This document shows positions 6,944 through 18,238 of a DNA stretch of 20,914 nucleotides, one piece after another. The stretch covers positions 1 through 20,914 of the forward strand of contig JBBRTW010000067.1 in NCBI GenBank assembly GCA_038244055.1. The letters run 5' to 3'. The stretch comes from DASPKW01 sp038244055 (GTDB taxonomy: Bacteria > Planctomycetota > Phycisphaerae > Tepidisphaerales > Tepidisphaeraceae). The stretch's first letter is position 1. Each line of letters opens with the position of its first letter. The notes below the pieces were generated by a model. That model was not told where the DNA came from. It worked only from the letters and a program-made list of their open reading frames with translations, and searched no databases. The position numbers and the translations under genes are program-made.

Positions 6944-6971
6944 TTGGGCGGTTTGCTGCATGGCGTACAAT
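6944..6971 (+). promoter_or_regulatory. Promoter candidate for prepilin-like gene (TTGGGC-16-TACAAT)
   Basis: TTGGGC at 6944-6949 and TACAAT at 6966-6971 are 16 bp apart. The -10 box ends 9 nt before the ATG at 6981, which would put the transcription start at about the start codon. Confidence 0.45.
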
Positions 6972-6980
6972 GCGCCGACG

Positions 6981-7892
6981 ATGTGTTTCTCCGATGATGT
7001 AAGTCGATCGAGTGCCGGGCGACCCATGCGCGTTCGCCGTGGATTTACCATGGGCGAGTTGCTGGTCATCGTGGTGATTTTTCTCCTGCTCCTGAGCATA
7101 TTCATCCCCTTCATTCGCAAGACGCGGGAAACCGATCATCGCGTCCGCTGCCAGTCGAACCTGCGGGGGATCGGGCTGGCGCTGTCGAAATATGCATCCG
7201 CCAATTCGGGAATGTTCCCGCGCGTGGTGGCCGACACGGGAGGGAATTTCAACGGCTATTTCGCGTTTACCGGGCCGTACGCCAGCAATCCTTTTTCGGG
7301 CGATGGAAAAGTCTCGGCCAACGATGTGACCGCATCGCTCTGGCTGCTGGTTCGCCAGGGATACGCGCCGGCCGAGTTGTTCATTTGCCCGAGTTCCGGG
7401 GATATGGCCGATCCGGTGTCCGATGCCTCCGGCCAATCGACGGCGCGGGAGAGCCGCTCGAATTTCAAGCATGCGCGGAATCTGAGCTATTCGTATGCGT
7501 GTCCGTTCAGTCTGGCGGCGGGTTACAAATTCAACGAATTCCTGGCGGCCGACTTCGTGCTGGCGGCCGACAAAAACCCAGGCAAGAGCGGCACGAGCGA
7601 CGTGACCGGTCCGGCCTTCAACGATCCGCCGCTGGAGTTGGCCAAAGCCAACAGCAACAACCATCGCCGGGCGGGGCAGAGCGTGTTGTATGCGGATATG
7701 CATGTGGAATTCCGGAAGTCGCCGTACGCGGCGCTGGGGGGAGACAACATCTACACGGCGCTGGCGGAAAGACCCTATCCAGAAACGCCGCAACCCGATT
7801 TGACGGTCAGGGGCGTGGTTGGCTCGGATTACAGCCCGGCCTGGAAGGTGGATAGCTATGTTGTGCCGGTGGAGGGCGAGGATCGGAAATAG
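6981..7892 (+). CDS. Type II secretion/prepilin-like protein with N-terminal methylation motif
   Basis: About 303 aa from the ATG at 6981, or 288 aa if the ATG at 7026 ('MRVRRGFTMGE') is used. The signature 'RRGFTMGELLVIVVIFLLLLSIFIPFI' is a class III (type IV pilin-like) signal: prepilin peptidase cleavage after Gly, Phe at +1, Glu at +5, then a hydrophobic helix. The body has pseudopilin-like elements common in planctomycete proteins of this kind: 'RVRCQSNLRGIGLALSKYAS', a 'FICPSS' segment, and a C-terminal 'NNHRRAGQSVLYADMHVEF' corresponding to the H...G...ADGH motif, with Met in place of Gly. Such proteins are numerous in these genomes and their individual roles are unknown. I chose 6981 because TACAAT lies 9 nt upstream; the 22 residues before the Phe would be a long leader. 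A start at 6960 is also open. Confidence 0.85.
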   Translation: MCFSDDVSRSSAGRPMRVRRGFTMGELLVIVVIFLLLLSIFIPFIRKTRETDHRVRCQSNLRGIGLALSKYASANSGMFPRVVADTGGNFNGYFAFTGPYASNPFSGDGKVSANDVTASLWLLVRQGYAPAELFICPSSGDMADPVSDASGQSTARESRSNFKHARNLSYSYACPFSLAAGYKFNEFLAADFVLAADKNPGKSGTSDVTGPAFNDPPLELAKANSNNHRRAGQSVLYADMHVEFRKSPYAALGGDNIYTALAERPYPETPQPDLTVRGVVGSDYSPAWKVDSYVVPVEGEDRK

Positions 7893-7900
7893 GGTTAATT

Positions 7901-7921
7901 AAAACTAAAAACTAAAAACTT
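7901..7921. repeat. Heptamer array (AAAACTA, 3 units)
   Basis: Units are AAAACTA, AAAACTA, AAAACTT, starting 8 bp after the prepilin-like stop codon. A 23-bp stretch from 7901 is identical to 9445-9467 inside mfd. Confidence 0.85.
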
Positions 7922-7964
7922 AAGGCGGGGTGAGTTGACTGGGTGGGTGTGAGCGAAGAGGCGC

Positions 7965-8076
7965 GCAAAGAGGCAAAGGCGCAAAGAAGCAAAGAAGAAA
8001 GAAATCATTCCTTGGATTTTCTTTGGATCCATTCTCTTTGAATCCTTTGTGCCTTTGTTCCTTTGCGTCTTTGCGG
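7965..8076. repeat. Inverted octamer arrays upstream of mfd
   Basis: The left arm, 7965-8004, is five 8-bp units of the form GCAAAGNN (last one GAAAGAAA). The right arm, 8036-8076, is CTTTGNNN units (CTTTGAATC, CTTTGTGC, CTTTGTTC, CTTTGCGT, CTTTGCGG). The arms are imperfect reverse complements in matching 8-bp phase with about 31 bp between them, so a long bulged hairpin is possible. It occupies most of the 251-bp gap before mfd and may lie in its mRNA leader. Confidence 0.8.
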
Positions 8077-8143
8077 TTGCATTTTCATCGAAGCCCGAGG
8101 ACGCGGGTTGATTGAGACGGGGCGAAGCCTACGATGGAGGCAT

Positions 8144-11899
<3,756 letters not shown>

Positions 11900-11917
11900 T
11901 TGGGGCGGCCATCGCGT

Positions 11918-13354
11918 TCATTCGAAAAGTCTGAGCTGCCGGGCATCGACCACAATCGATTCGATCTGCCCGCCGCCGAGGCGCGTGATCAGGGTATCGC
12001 CGGTTTTGACTTGTTCGGGATCGCGGATGATCTGGCCGCCCTTTTTCAGGAGGGTCATGCTGTAGCCGCGTTTGAGAACCATTTCTGGATTGACGCCTTC
12101 GAGGCGCGCCGAGAGGCCGGCGATGCGGTCGGTCTGGCGGGCCAGGGCGTGGCCGGCGGCGATGGCCAGACGCTCGCGGGCGGCCGACAGGCGCTGTTGG
12201 TTCAGGCCGATCAGGTGACGGGGATGGCGCTCGCGGAGGCGGATTTCGATCTTCGACAGGGCCGCCCGGCCAATGCGCAGTCGCTCGGCCACCGCCAGCG
12301 ACAGAGTCTGCTGGCGATCGTCGAGGCGCTGGCGAAGCTGGTTGATGACATCCATCGGCCGGCGGAAAAGCTCGTGGCGCTGGATCGCCAGCAATCGCCG
12401 GCGGGCCTCGGCGACCATCGAGCGCGTTTCGCGGCGGAGGCGAAGGGCGGCGGTATCGATTCCATCGGCCGCGGTGCGCCAATGGCGCGTGGCGATCTGC
12501 GCGGCTTCGGTGGGGGTGTGGGCGTGGTAGTCGGCCGCGAGATCGGCGATGGAGACGTCGATTTCATGGCCGATGCCCGTGATGATCGGGATGGAAGACC
12601 CGGCCACGGCGCGGGCGACGATTTCTTCATTGAATGCCCAGAGGTCTTCGAGAGAACCGCCGCCGCGCGAGAGTAGGATGAGATCGGGAATCGGGAAGGT
12701 GGAATTGGCGGGCAGCGAATGCAGATGTTTCAGGGCGGCGGCGATTTTAGGCGCGGCCGATCCGCCTTGAACGGGGACGTGATAGATGGACAGTTCCAGG
12801 AATGGGAATCGGCGGAGAACTTTGAGCATGTCCTGAAGGGCGGCCGTTTCCTGGCTGGTGACGAGCACGATTCGCCGCGGGTAGCGGGGGATGGGCTTTT
12901 TGTTTTCGGCATCGAAGAGCCCGAGCGCGCGGAGCCTGGCCTCGATCTGCTGGCGGGCCAGTTCGAGCGCGCCCTGGCCGATGGGGGAGAGCGAGGAAAC
13001 GTAGAACTGGTACTTGCCGCGCTGGCCGTACACGCCAACCCGGCCCGTGGCGACCAGGTCCAGACCATCGGCCGGCTTGAATTTCAGGCGCATCGCATCG
13101 GAGCGGAACATGACGCAATCGATGCAGGATTCGGTGTCTTTGAGCGTGAAATAGAGATGGCCGGATGCGCCGTGGGCTTTGAAATTGGAAATCTCCCCGC
13201 GCACGGCGATGGAGGATGGGAATGAGGATTTGAGGGCGCGCTCGATCTGGAGCGTGAGTTGCGAAACCGTCAGCGGCTTTTTCGCCTCCGGGCCGGGCGG
13301 CGCTTCGGCGGGCTTTTTGTTGAGGCTTTCTTTGAAATCCCAGAAGGAGGACAT
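11918..13354 (-). CDS. xseA: Exodeoxyribonuclease VII large subunit
   Basis: The large, catalytic subunit of ExoVII, which degrades single-stranded DNA in both directions to short oligonucleotides. From the ATG at 13352-13354 ('MSSFWDFKESLNKK') the protein is 478 aa, close to the usual 400-460. The N-terminal OB fold appears as 'LTVSQLTLQIERALKSSFPSSIAVRGEISNFKAHGASGHLYFTLKD'. The catalytic part has 'RRIVLVTSQETAALQDML', 'LLSRGGGSLEDLWAFNEE' and 'GIGHEIDVSIADLAADYHAHTPTEAA', which match conserved ExoVII blocks, and the C-terminal 'RGYSMTLLKKGGQIIRDPEQVKTGDTL' segment is present. A long Arg/Ala-rich helical region between them is typical. The frame is open to 13477 but those residues are not family-like and cross the divergent promoter region. 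The small subunit xseB is not in this window. Confidence 0.95.
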   Translation of the reverse strand: MSSFWDFKESLNKKPAEAPPGPEAKKPLTVSQLTLQIERALKSSFPSSIAVRGEISNFKAHGASGHLYFTLKDTESCIDCVMFRSDAMRLKFKPADGLDLVATGRVGVYGQRGKYQFYVSSLSPIGQGALELARQQIEARLRALGLFDAENKKPIPRYPRRIVLVTSQETAALQDMLKVLRRFPFLELSIYHVPVQGGSAAPKIAAALKHLHSLPANSTFPIPDLILLSRGGGSLEDLWAFNEEIVARAVAGSSIPIITGIGHEIDVSIADLAADYHAHTPTEAAQIATRHWRTAADGIDTAALRLRRETRSMVAEARRRLLAIQRHELFRRPMDVINQLRQRLDDRQQTLSLAVAERLRIGRAALSKIEIRLRERHPRHLIGLNQQRLSAARERLAIAAGHALARQTDRIAGLSARLEGVNPEMVLKRGYSMTLLKKGGQIIRDPEQVKTGDTLITRLGGGQIESIVVDARQLRLFE

Positions 13355-13360
13355 GGGAAT

Positions 13361-13366
13361 AGTGTA
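13361..13366 (-). promoter_or_regulatory. -10-like TACACT for xseA (possible leaderless start)
   Basis: On the minus strand TACACT lies 6 nt before the chosen xseA ATG, which has no Shine-Dalgarno sequence. The -35 region is poor. It supports the 13354 start over the longer open frame. Confidence 0.4.
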
Positions 13367-13463
13367 GTAGTGAAGGCGAATTTGAAGAAGCATGTGAACG
13401 AGAATCTTTGGTTCCCTCTCCTGTAGTGCCGCACTCCATCTGGGGAGAAGCCTCTGCTCCGTG

Positions 13464-13469
13464 TAGACT
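13464..13469 (+). promoter_or_regulatory. -10-like TAGACT for the membrane protein gene at 13477
   Basis: TAGACT ends 7 nt before the ATG at 13477 and no Shine-Dalgarno sequence is present, again pointing to a leaderless or nearly leaderless start. The -35 region is weak. Confidence 0.4.
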
Positions 13470-13476
13470 GCGGGCA

Positions 13477-15261
13477 ATGGCTGAGGCGCGGAAAGATCGT
13501 CTGGTTCTGGCGGGTTTGCTCGTGGCAGGGGCCATCGTGTTCTTCACTGGGATCGATTGGGGATTGCCCTCGCGCGATGCGGATCGGTTTTTATTCGGCA
13601 CAACACAGCCGGCCTGGGATGGGAAGAAAATTATTGAAGCAGGGGGGGCGTGGAAGCCCGATGGCAATCGCGGGGCGGATCAGGATGCCGATCCGTTGGA
13701 CCTGCGGCCGGGGGAATCGAAAGCGCTAAATGATACGGATAAAGATCGCGCCCAGATCATTCGCCGCTATCGGCTCTTCTCGTATCAGCCCGATGAAATG
13801 GTCACGTTCATGGCGCTGGCGGGGATGCGCGGCGGGCTCGATCCGAGAATGTATCAATATGGCGGGCTCTGGATTTATCCGGTCGGCGGGCTGCTGAAAA
13901 TCGGCGGGATGATGGGCTTGGTGGACCTCAAGCCCGACCTGACGAATTATCTGGATCGCCCCGAAGCATTCGGGCGGTTTTATGTGGTCGCGCGGGCTTA
14001 CAGCGCGGTGTGGGGATTGATCGGAATCTGGGCCGTTTATCGGATCGGGCGGAGATTGTGCGAGGGTGTGTGGCTGCCGGCGTGCATGGCGGCCTGTTTT
14101 TTATTCATGCCGGTGGTGGTCAATGCCGCGCATGAAGCCAAGCCGCACCTGGCGGGAGCGGTGCTGGTGCTGCTGGCGGTGCTGGCTGCGGCGAGATGGA
14201 TCGAGCGGGGGCGGTGGCGCGAGGTGATAATTGCGGGGGCACTGTGCGGCGCGTCGATGGGGATGGTTCTGTCGGGCCTCGTGGCGTTTTTGATTCTGCC
14301 AGTCATGGTCATGTTGAGGAAGGAGACCTGGGCGCGCCGCGGGAAAATGTTCGGCGTGGCGGTCTTTTCGGGGATTGTGCTCTACTGCGCGACCAATCCG
14401 TTCGTTCCGATCAATCTCATTCTCAATCCGCAATTGATTCGCTCAAATCTGGGGGCGCTGGGTAAAGCCAAGGCGCTGGTCGGAGGGGAAACGACTGCGG
14501 GCGCGCTGCCGACATCAATTCAGTTGATTGCGGAGGGCGCTTCGCCCGTTTTGGCAGGGTTGGGGGCGATCGGCACGATGCTGCTGGTGACGGTGAGATT
14601 CAGCCAGGGAGAGCGAAAGGGGATTCATCTGCGCCCCGGGTCGGCCGGGGTTGGCCTGCTGCTTTTAATTCCCTCGACCGCCGTGCTCGGGCAGTTCATT
14701 TCTCTGGCGGCCGGGAAATTGGGTGAGTTTGGCCGATTTGCGATTATTCCCGATGTGGCACTGGCGATCGCGGGCATCTGGGGGATGGGTGTGATTTGCA
14801 GACCGCGCATCGGCCGGGCAATTCTCGGCGGAGGATTTGCACTGTCGGTCGCGATTTTCGGGTTGTCGTATCTGATGGGCTTTGTCGAAGATGCTTCGGG
14901 CAATGGAACGCGCGTTCGGGCAGCGCGGCGATTGGCGGAGCTTGGTGGTCAGGGGCTGCGCATCGGAATGACAGCCGAGCCTGCGCCCTATGACCTGCCT
15001 CCGCTGAACATGGGAAATCGATGGGTGCTTTTGCCGCCCGACGCGATGACGGGGCGCGATCGCAATATGGATGTCATGATCTACCCCGTGGAGGACGGCG
15101 CGGTGCCCGGCGAGCCTAAAGGATCGTTGTATACGGTCGAGGTGATTCGCGAGCAGCGGCCGTGGTTCATCAGCCGCATTTCCTGGGCCGACAAGCGATT
15201 TGAATTATGGATCAGGACGGATTTGCTGCGAAAATCGCCTGTTCGTTCCGCGCCGCCTTGA
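13477..15261 (+). CDS. Multi-spanning membrane protein, probable GT-C-type glycosyltransferase
   Basis: A 594-aa integral membrane protein with about ten hydrophobic segments. The N-terminus 'RLVLAGLLVAGAIVFFTGIDWGLPSRD' is a first membrane helix leading to a long extracytoplasmic loop. That loop carries 'SYQPDEMVTFMALAGMRGGLDPRMYQYGGLWIYPVGGLLKIGG', where the Asp106-Glu107 pair and the following 'GG.DP..Y.YG.L..Y' resemble the first-loop acidic motif of GT39/PMT-ArnT-like transferases that use polyprenyl-phosphate sugars. Further support is 'HEAKPHLAGAVLVLLAVLAAARWIERG', similar to the 'KPD' segment of these families. The C-terminal 100 residues are soluble and unassigned. Acceptor and sugar cannot be predicted. 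The ATG at 13477 is preferred over the open frame from 13408, which crosses repeat sequence. A non-enzymatic polytopic membrane protein remains possible. Confidence 0.7.
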   Translation: MAEARKDRLVLAGLLVAGAIVFFTGIDWGLPSRDADRFLFGTTQPAWDGKKIIEAGGAWKPDGNRGADQDADPLDLRPGESKALNDTDKDRAQIIRRYRLFSYQPDEMVTFMALAGMRGGLDPRMYQYGGLWIYPVGGLLKIGGMMGLVDLKPDLTNYLDRPEAFGRFYVVARAYSAVWGLIGIWAVYRIGRRLCEGVWLPACMAACFLFMPVVVNAAHEAKPHLAGAVLVLLAVLAAARWIERGRWREVIIAGALCGASMGMVLSGLVAFLILPVMVMLRKETWARRGKMFGVAVFSGIVLYCATNPFVPINLILNPQLIRSNLGALGKAKALVGGETTAGALPTSIQLIAEGASPVLAGLGAIGTMLLVTVRFSQGERKGIHLRPGSAGVGLLLLIPSTAVLGQFISLAAGKLGEFGRFAIIPDVALAIAGIWGMGVICRPRIGRAILGGGFALSVAIFGLSYLMGFVEDASGNGTRVRAARRLAELGGQGLRIGMTAEPAPYDLPPLNMGNRWVLLPPDAMTGRDRNMDVMIYPVEDGAVPGEPKGSLYTVEVIREQRPWFISRISWADKRFELWIRTDLLRKSPVRSAPP

Positions 15262-15286
15262 GGCGCGCTCCCAATCGCGATAGAAT
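15258..15286 (+). promoter_or_regulatory. Sigma-70-type promoter candidate (TTGAGG-17-TAGAAT)
   Basis: TTGAGG at 15258-15263 and TAGAAT at 15281-15286 are spaced by exactly 17 bp, starting at the stop codon of the preceding gene. The next ATG (15355) lies about 60 nt beyond the expected start site. It is the best-spaced promoter seen in the window. Confidence 0.5.
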
Positions 15287-15354
15287 TCGCATCCGACAAC
15301 CGAAGAGGCGCTCGCCCCGAGGCAATTCGTCGGCCGCCCATTTTCAAGCATGCC

Positions 15355-15750
15355 ATGGCCGACGTAACCACCCATTCCCAATGTGCCAGCCTGGAGCCTT
15401 CCAACCGCACCTGCCGGTTGAACGGGCAGCCCTGCCCGATGACGGCCGGGAATTACCGCGATTGCGGCGATAGCACGTTTGTGTCCCAAGTCAGTATGCC
15501 GCCGGATGAGTTTCAGGTGCTGCTCAATTCCCAGGGCCAACCCGCGCTGGGGAGCCTGAGCTTCCGCCGCTGCCGCCGCTGGGAATTGCACCAGGGCGTG
15601 GCGGGCGTGCATGTGAATGTGATTCTGGAAACGGTGGGGGATGAAGCGATGTTGCAGGCCGAGTGGAAGATGGATGGGACGGTGGAGTATTTCTGCCCGG
15701 CCAGCGGCGTGAGGATGCTCTGGCGGGATGGGAAGTTCATACCACTTTAG
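15355..15750 (+). CDS. Hypothetical protein with Cys-containing N-terminus
   Basis: A 131-aa protein that I do not recognise. The first 40 residues contain four cysteines (C10, C19, C27, C37) in 'SQCASLEPSNRTCRLNGQPCPMTAGNYRDCGDS', which could bind a metal or form disulfides, but no known spacing fits. The rest looks like a compact soluble alpha/beta protein: 'VLLNSQGQPALGSLSFRRCRRWELHQGVAGVHVNVILETVGDEAMLQAEWKMDGTVEYFCPASGVRMLWRDGKFIPL', with a further two cysteines. No signal peptide or membrane segment is present. The ATG at 15355 lacks a strong Shine-Dalgarno site; a good promoter lies about 70 bp upstream. Coding character (GC-rich third positions, full-length open frame between flanking genes) supports it as real. 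Confidence 0.7.
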   Translation: MADVTTHSQCASLEPSNRTCRLNGQPCPMTAGNYRDCGDSTFVSQVSMPPDEFQVLLNSQGQPALGSLSFRRCRRWELHQGVAGVHVNVILETVGDEAMLQAEWKMDGTVEYFCPASGVRMLWRDGKFIPL

Positions 15751-15770
15751 CGCGCGGCGATGGGTGATTA

Positions 15771-15798
15771 TTGCCGCCGGGCGGTTTAGCGGTATTCT
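15771..15798 (+). promoter_or_regulatory. Promoter candidate TTGCCG-16-TATTCT for the gene at 15807
   Basis: TTGCCG at 15771-15776 and TATTCT at 15793-15798 are spaced by 16 bp. The -10 box ends 8 nt before the ATG at 15807, consistent with a leaderless transcript, and supports that start over the longer open frame beginning at 15771. Confidence 0.5.
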
Positions 15799-15806
15799 GG
15801 GCGGGC

Positions 15807-16184
15807 ATGGAAGGCGTCACCGCAGCAATCGTCGCGTATATCTTCGTCTGCACCCTTTTTCCCAAGTACATCCGCAACCGGGCCCAGTTTTATACGGCCT
15901 TTGGGGCGATGATCATCGTGATGCTGATTTACAGCGTCGGGCTGATGATCGGTCATGCGGGCTTTATGCAGGTGGTCGTGGGGATTGGAGTGCTGCTGGA
16001 GTTGATGGCCTTCATCATGCTGGTATTGGCCACCGGCGGGATGACCGTAGGGCAACTCACCAAGGAATTCGGGCGAACCATCGAGGTCATCCGGCGGGGG
16101 GAGACTGAGAAGGAGATCATCATCCCCAAGGCTGACCAGCCGCCGGCGCGGGATGCAGCGCCGCCTCGGCAGACATTGGATTAA
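15807..16184 (+). CDS. Small three-TM membrane protein
   Basis: A 125-aa protein not assigned to a named family. It has three predicted membrane helices: 'VTAAIVAYIFVCTLF' near residues 4-18, 'FYTAFGAMIIVMLIYSVGLMIGHA' near 28-51, and 'FMQVVVGIGVLLELMAFIMLVLATGG' near 53-78. A cytoplasmic tail follows: 'TVGQLTKEFGRTIEVIRRGETEKEIIIPKADQPPAR', amphipathic then Pro-rich. The basic stretch 'PKYIRNR' between helices 1 and 2 orients that loop to the cytoplasm. It is the first of three co-directed genes (with the PilB-like and CvpA-like genes) that all encode membrane proteins; a shared envelope function is an inference from order only. Confidence 0.75.
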   Translation: MEGVTAAIVAYIFVCTLFPKYIRNRAQFYTAFGAMIIVMLIYSVGLMIGHAGFMQVVVGIGVLLELMAFIMLVLATGGMTVGQLTKEFGRTIEVIRRGETEKEIIIPKADQPPARDAAPPRQTLD

Positions 16185-16260
16185 ACGATACACGAGGGGC
16201 ATGCCCAGACGAGCCGAGGGCGCGGGTTCTGCGTAAGATGTTCTACTGGCAGCTCGTCAG

Positions 16261-16288
16261 GGCATGGCGCCCGGAAGCTGGCGATGCC
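16261..16288 (+). other. Hairpin in leader of PilB-like gene
   Basis: GGCAT at 16261-16265 plus CGCC at 16268-16271 pair with GGCG at 16280-16283 plus ATGCC at 16284-16288, leaving a GG bulge and an 8-nt loop. It lies in the 203-bp gap before the ATG at 16388, which otherwise holds no recognisable gene. The outer GGCAT/ATGCC pairs are the same as in the hairpin at 3525-3560. Confidence 0.35.
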
Positions 16289-16387
16289 AGAGGCAATCTA
16301 GCGGAAACCGGCGCGGCCAAGTAGACTGTCATCCTGTCTGCCGGGAGTTTGAAGCGAGGTTCGGCCTAACGATTCGAGAGAGGTTTG

Positions 16388-18172
16388 ATGATGGCATTTC
16401 ATCTGTCGCCGCTGGCCGCTGTGGAGGTCGGGGGCTATCTGAGCATCGTCAAAGGTCTCGCAGCGCTGGTGGTGCTGCTGATCTGGATGCGGATTCTGAC
16501 CTGGATCGACAAGGACGCCGATGCCGCGTATCTCAAGCGCGAGCCGATCAGCGGGTCGTTCATCGGGGGCGCGGTGCTCGCCTATGTCCTGTTCTTCGCG
16601 CTGCCCAATTTCTGGATCTGCTTTGCGATCCTGATTGTGGTGATGCTGGCGGAGATCGGCATTTACCTGGGGATTCGCCAGAAGAAAGTGGGCCTGGCGG
16701 ATGTGAAGCAGGATCTAAAGAACTTCTTCTCGCGCAAAAAACAGGTGGGCCCTGTGACGGTGCAGGAGGGGCAGGTCGGCTTGATCGGGCGGAACGGATC
16801 TGTGGTAACGCCGCCGGCGGCCGAGGATCCGGATGCGGCCGGTTATTCGGCGCTGCAGACGATTCTGGGCGACCCGCTGGTGCGCGGGAGCGAGCGGATC
16901 GACATGGCCCCGGCCGAGGGAGTGGCGCAGATTCGCTATACGGTCGATGGGGTGCCCTACAACGCGGCAAACATGGAACTGGCCACCTCGCAGACGGCGG
17001 TGGATTATCTGAAGAAGCTCGTCGGGCTGGATTTGAACGAGAAGCGCAAGCCACAGAAGGGGAAAATGAAGGTGGCGGTTTCGGGAACTCGGCATGAACT
17101 GGAGTTGCAGACGGCCGGCAGCGCGGCCGGCGAGTTTTTGCGGGTTTCGGTGGATCCCAAGAAGCGGCACGCGTTCCGACTTGAAGGCCTGGGCCTGTCG
17201 CCGGATCAACTGGCGATGTTCCAGGAGCTGATCCAGTCGACCGATGGAATCGTCCTTGTTTCCGCGCCCAAGGGGAGCGGGCTGACGAGCATGAACTATG
17301 CGATTCTCCGGGCACACGATGCGTTTTTGACGCACATCCACACCGTCGAGCGCGCCCCCGATGAGGATATCGAAGGCATCACCCAGAACCCCATCTCCGC
17401 CAACGCCAGCCCGGAAGAGGAAATCCAGAAGGTCGATTGGATCATCAGCCAGGAACCCGACATCGTCATGCTGACCTCGGTCGAGAATCCCAAGTCGGCC
17501 AAGGCGCTGGTGGCCTTCGCGGCGGGGGGCAAACGGGCATACATAGGCCTGCGGGCGGGCAGCACATTCCAGGCGCTGGACATGTGGCGCAAGATGGTGG
17601 GGGATGACCATCAGGCGATGCAGAATCTCAAGCTGGTGGTGTCGGGGCGGAACATGCGGCGGCTGTGCAATGCCTGCAAAGTGGGCTACGCCCCCGATCC
17701 GGATACCGTCCGCAAACTCAACCTCGATCCGGCCCGCGTTTCCAAGCTCTATCAGGCGCGCACCGAGCCCGTGCGCGATGCCAAGGGCAACCCGGTGCCC
17801 TGCGATTTCTGCAAGGAACTGCGCTACAAGGGCCGCTTCGGGTTTTTCGAAACGCTGACCGTGGATGATGAAGTCCGGCAGATCGTCGAAGCCGGCGGAT
17901 CGGTGAATCAGCTCAAGGCGGTCTTCCGCAAACAGCGCGGGCGATTCCTACAGGAAATGGCGCTGATGCAGGTTTCAGAGGGCGAGACCAGCGTTCAGGA
18001 AATGCTGCGGGTCCTGCGGGCGGATCAGCCTGCGCCGCCGACGAGTGGTGGCGGCGATGGCGGAGCTCCCGCTCGAGTGCCGACCAAGGCCGGTCCGCCC
18101 AAGACCGGCCCGCGAGCGCCGGCCAAGCCATCCGCGCCCTCCCGGCCGCCGGCCGGTCGATCCGGCGCGTAG
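16388..18172 (+). CDS. Membrane-anchored GspE/PilB-like protein with degenerate ATPase motifs
   Basis: A 594-aa protein of the type II secretion/type IV pilus ATPase family, probably inactive as an ATPase. Three N-terminal membrane helices (about residues 17-39, 58-72, 75-95) replace the usual soluble MshEN domain. The N2-like domain is recognisable from 'VAQIRYTVDGVPYN' and 'LKKLVGLDLNEKRKPQKGKM', the counterpart of 'LDIAERRLPQDGR'. The RecA-like domain has a broken Walker A: APKGSGLT (residues 293-300) with Leu299 for Lys. Walker B reads 'PDIVMLTSVENPKSA', with Ser364 in place of the catalytic Glu of 'GEIRD', and the His box is lost ('GLRAGST'). The zinc cysteines survive: CNAC and CDFC, followed by 'RYKGRFGFFE'. 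The tail is Pro/Ala/Arg-rich and disordered. AGAGAGG lies 4 nt before ATG 16388 and 7 nt before ATG 16391; either may start. Confidence 0.88.
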   Translation: MMAFHLSPLAAVEVGGYLSIVKGLAALVVLLIWMRILTWIDKDADAAYLKREPISGSFIGGAVLAYVLFFALPNFWICFAILIVVMLAEIGIYLGIRQKKVGLADVKQDLKNFFSRKKQVGPVTVQEGQVGLIGRNGSVVTPPAAEDPDAAGYSALQTILGDPLVRGSERIDMAPAEGVAQIRYTVDGVPYNAANMELATSQTAVDYLKKLVGLDLNEKRKPQKGKMKVAVSGTRHELELQTAGSAAGEFLRVSVDPKKRHAFRLEGLGLSPDQLAMFQELIQSTDGIVLVSAPKGSGLTSMNYAILRAHDAFLTHIHTVERAPDEDIEGITQNPISANASPEEEIQKVDWIISQEPDIVMLTSVENPKSAKALVAFAAGGKRAYIGLRAGSTFQALDMWRKMVGDDHQAMQNLKLVVSGRNMRRLCNACKVGYAPDPDTVRKLNLDPARVSKLYQARTEPVRDAKGNPVPCDFCKELRYKGRFGFFETLTVDDEVRQIVEAGGSVNQLKAVFRKQRGRFLQEMALMQVSEGETSVQEMLRVLRADQPAPPTSGGGDGGAPARVPTKAGPPKTGPRAPAKPSAPSRPPAGRSGA

Positions 18173-18238
18173 CCGTTTGTCACCCTTTCTCGCGTTCTGG
18201 TTTGAAGTTCGGATTACTCAAGAGAAAACACAAACGCC

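Noticed and set aside
8063..8143. N-terminal extension of mfd
   Set aside because: It would translate the octamer repeat arm; the ATG at 8144 has a strong GGAGG site.
13355..13477. N-terminal extension of xseA
   Set aside because: It is not family-like and overlaps the divergent gene's promoter; the ATG at 13354 gives a normal ExoVII length and N-terminus.
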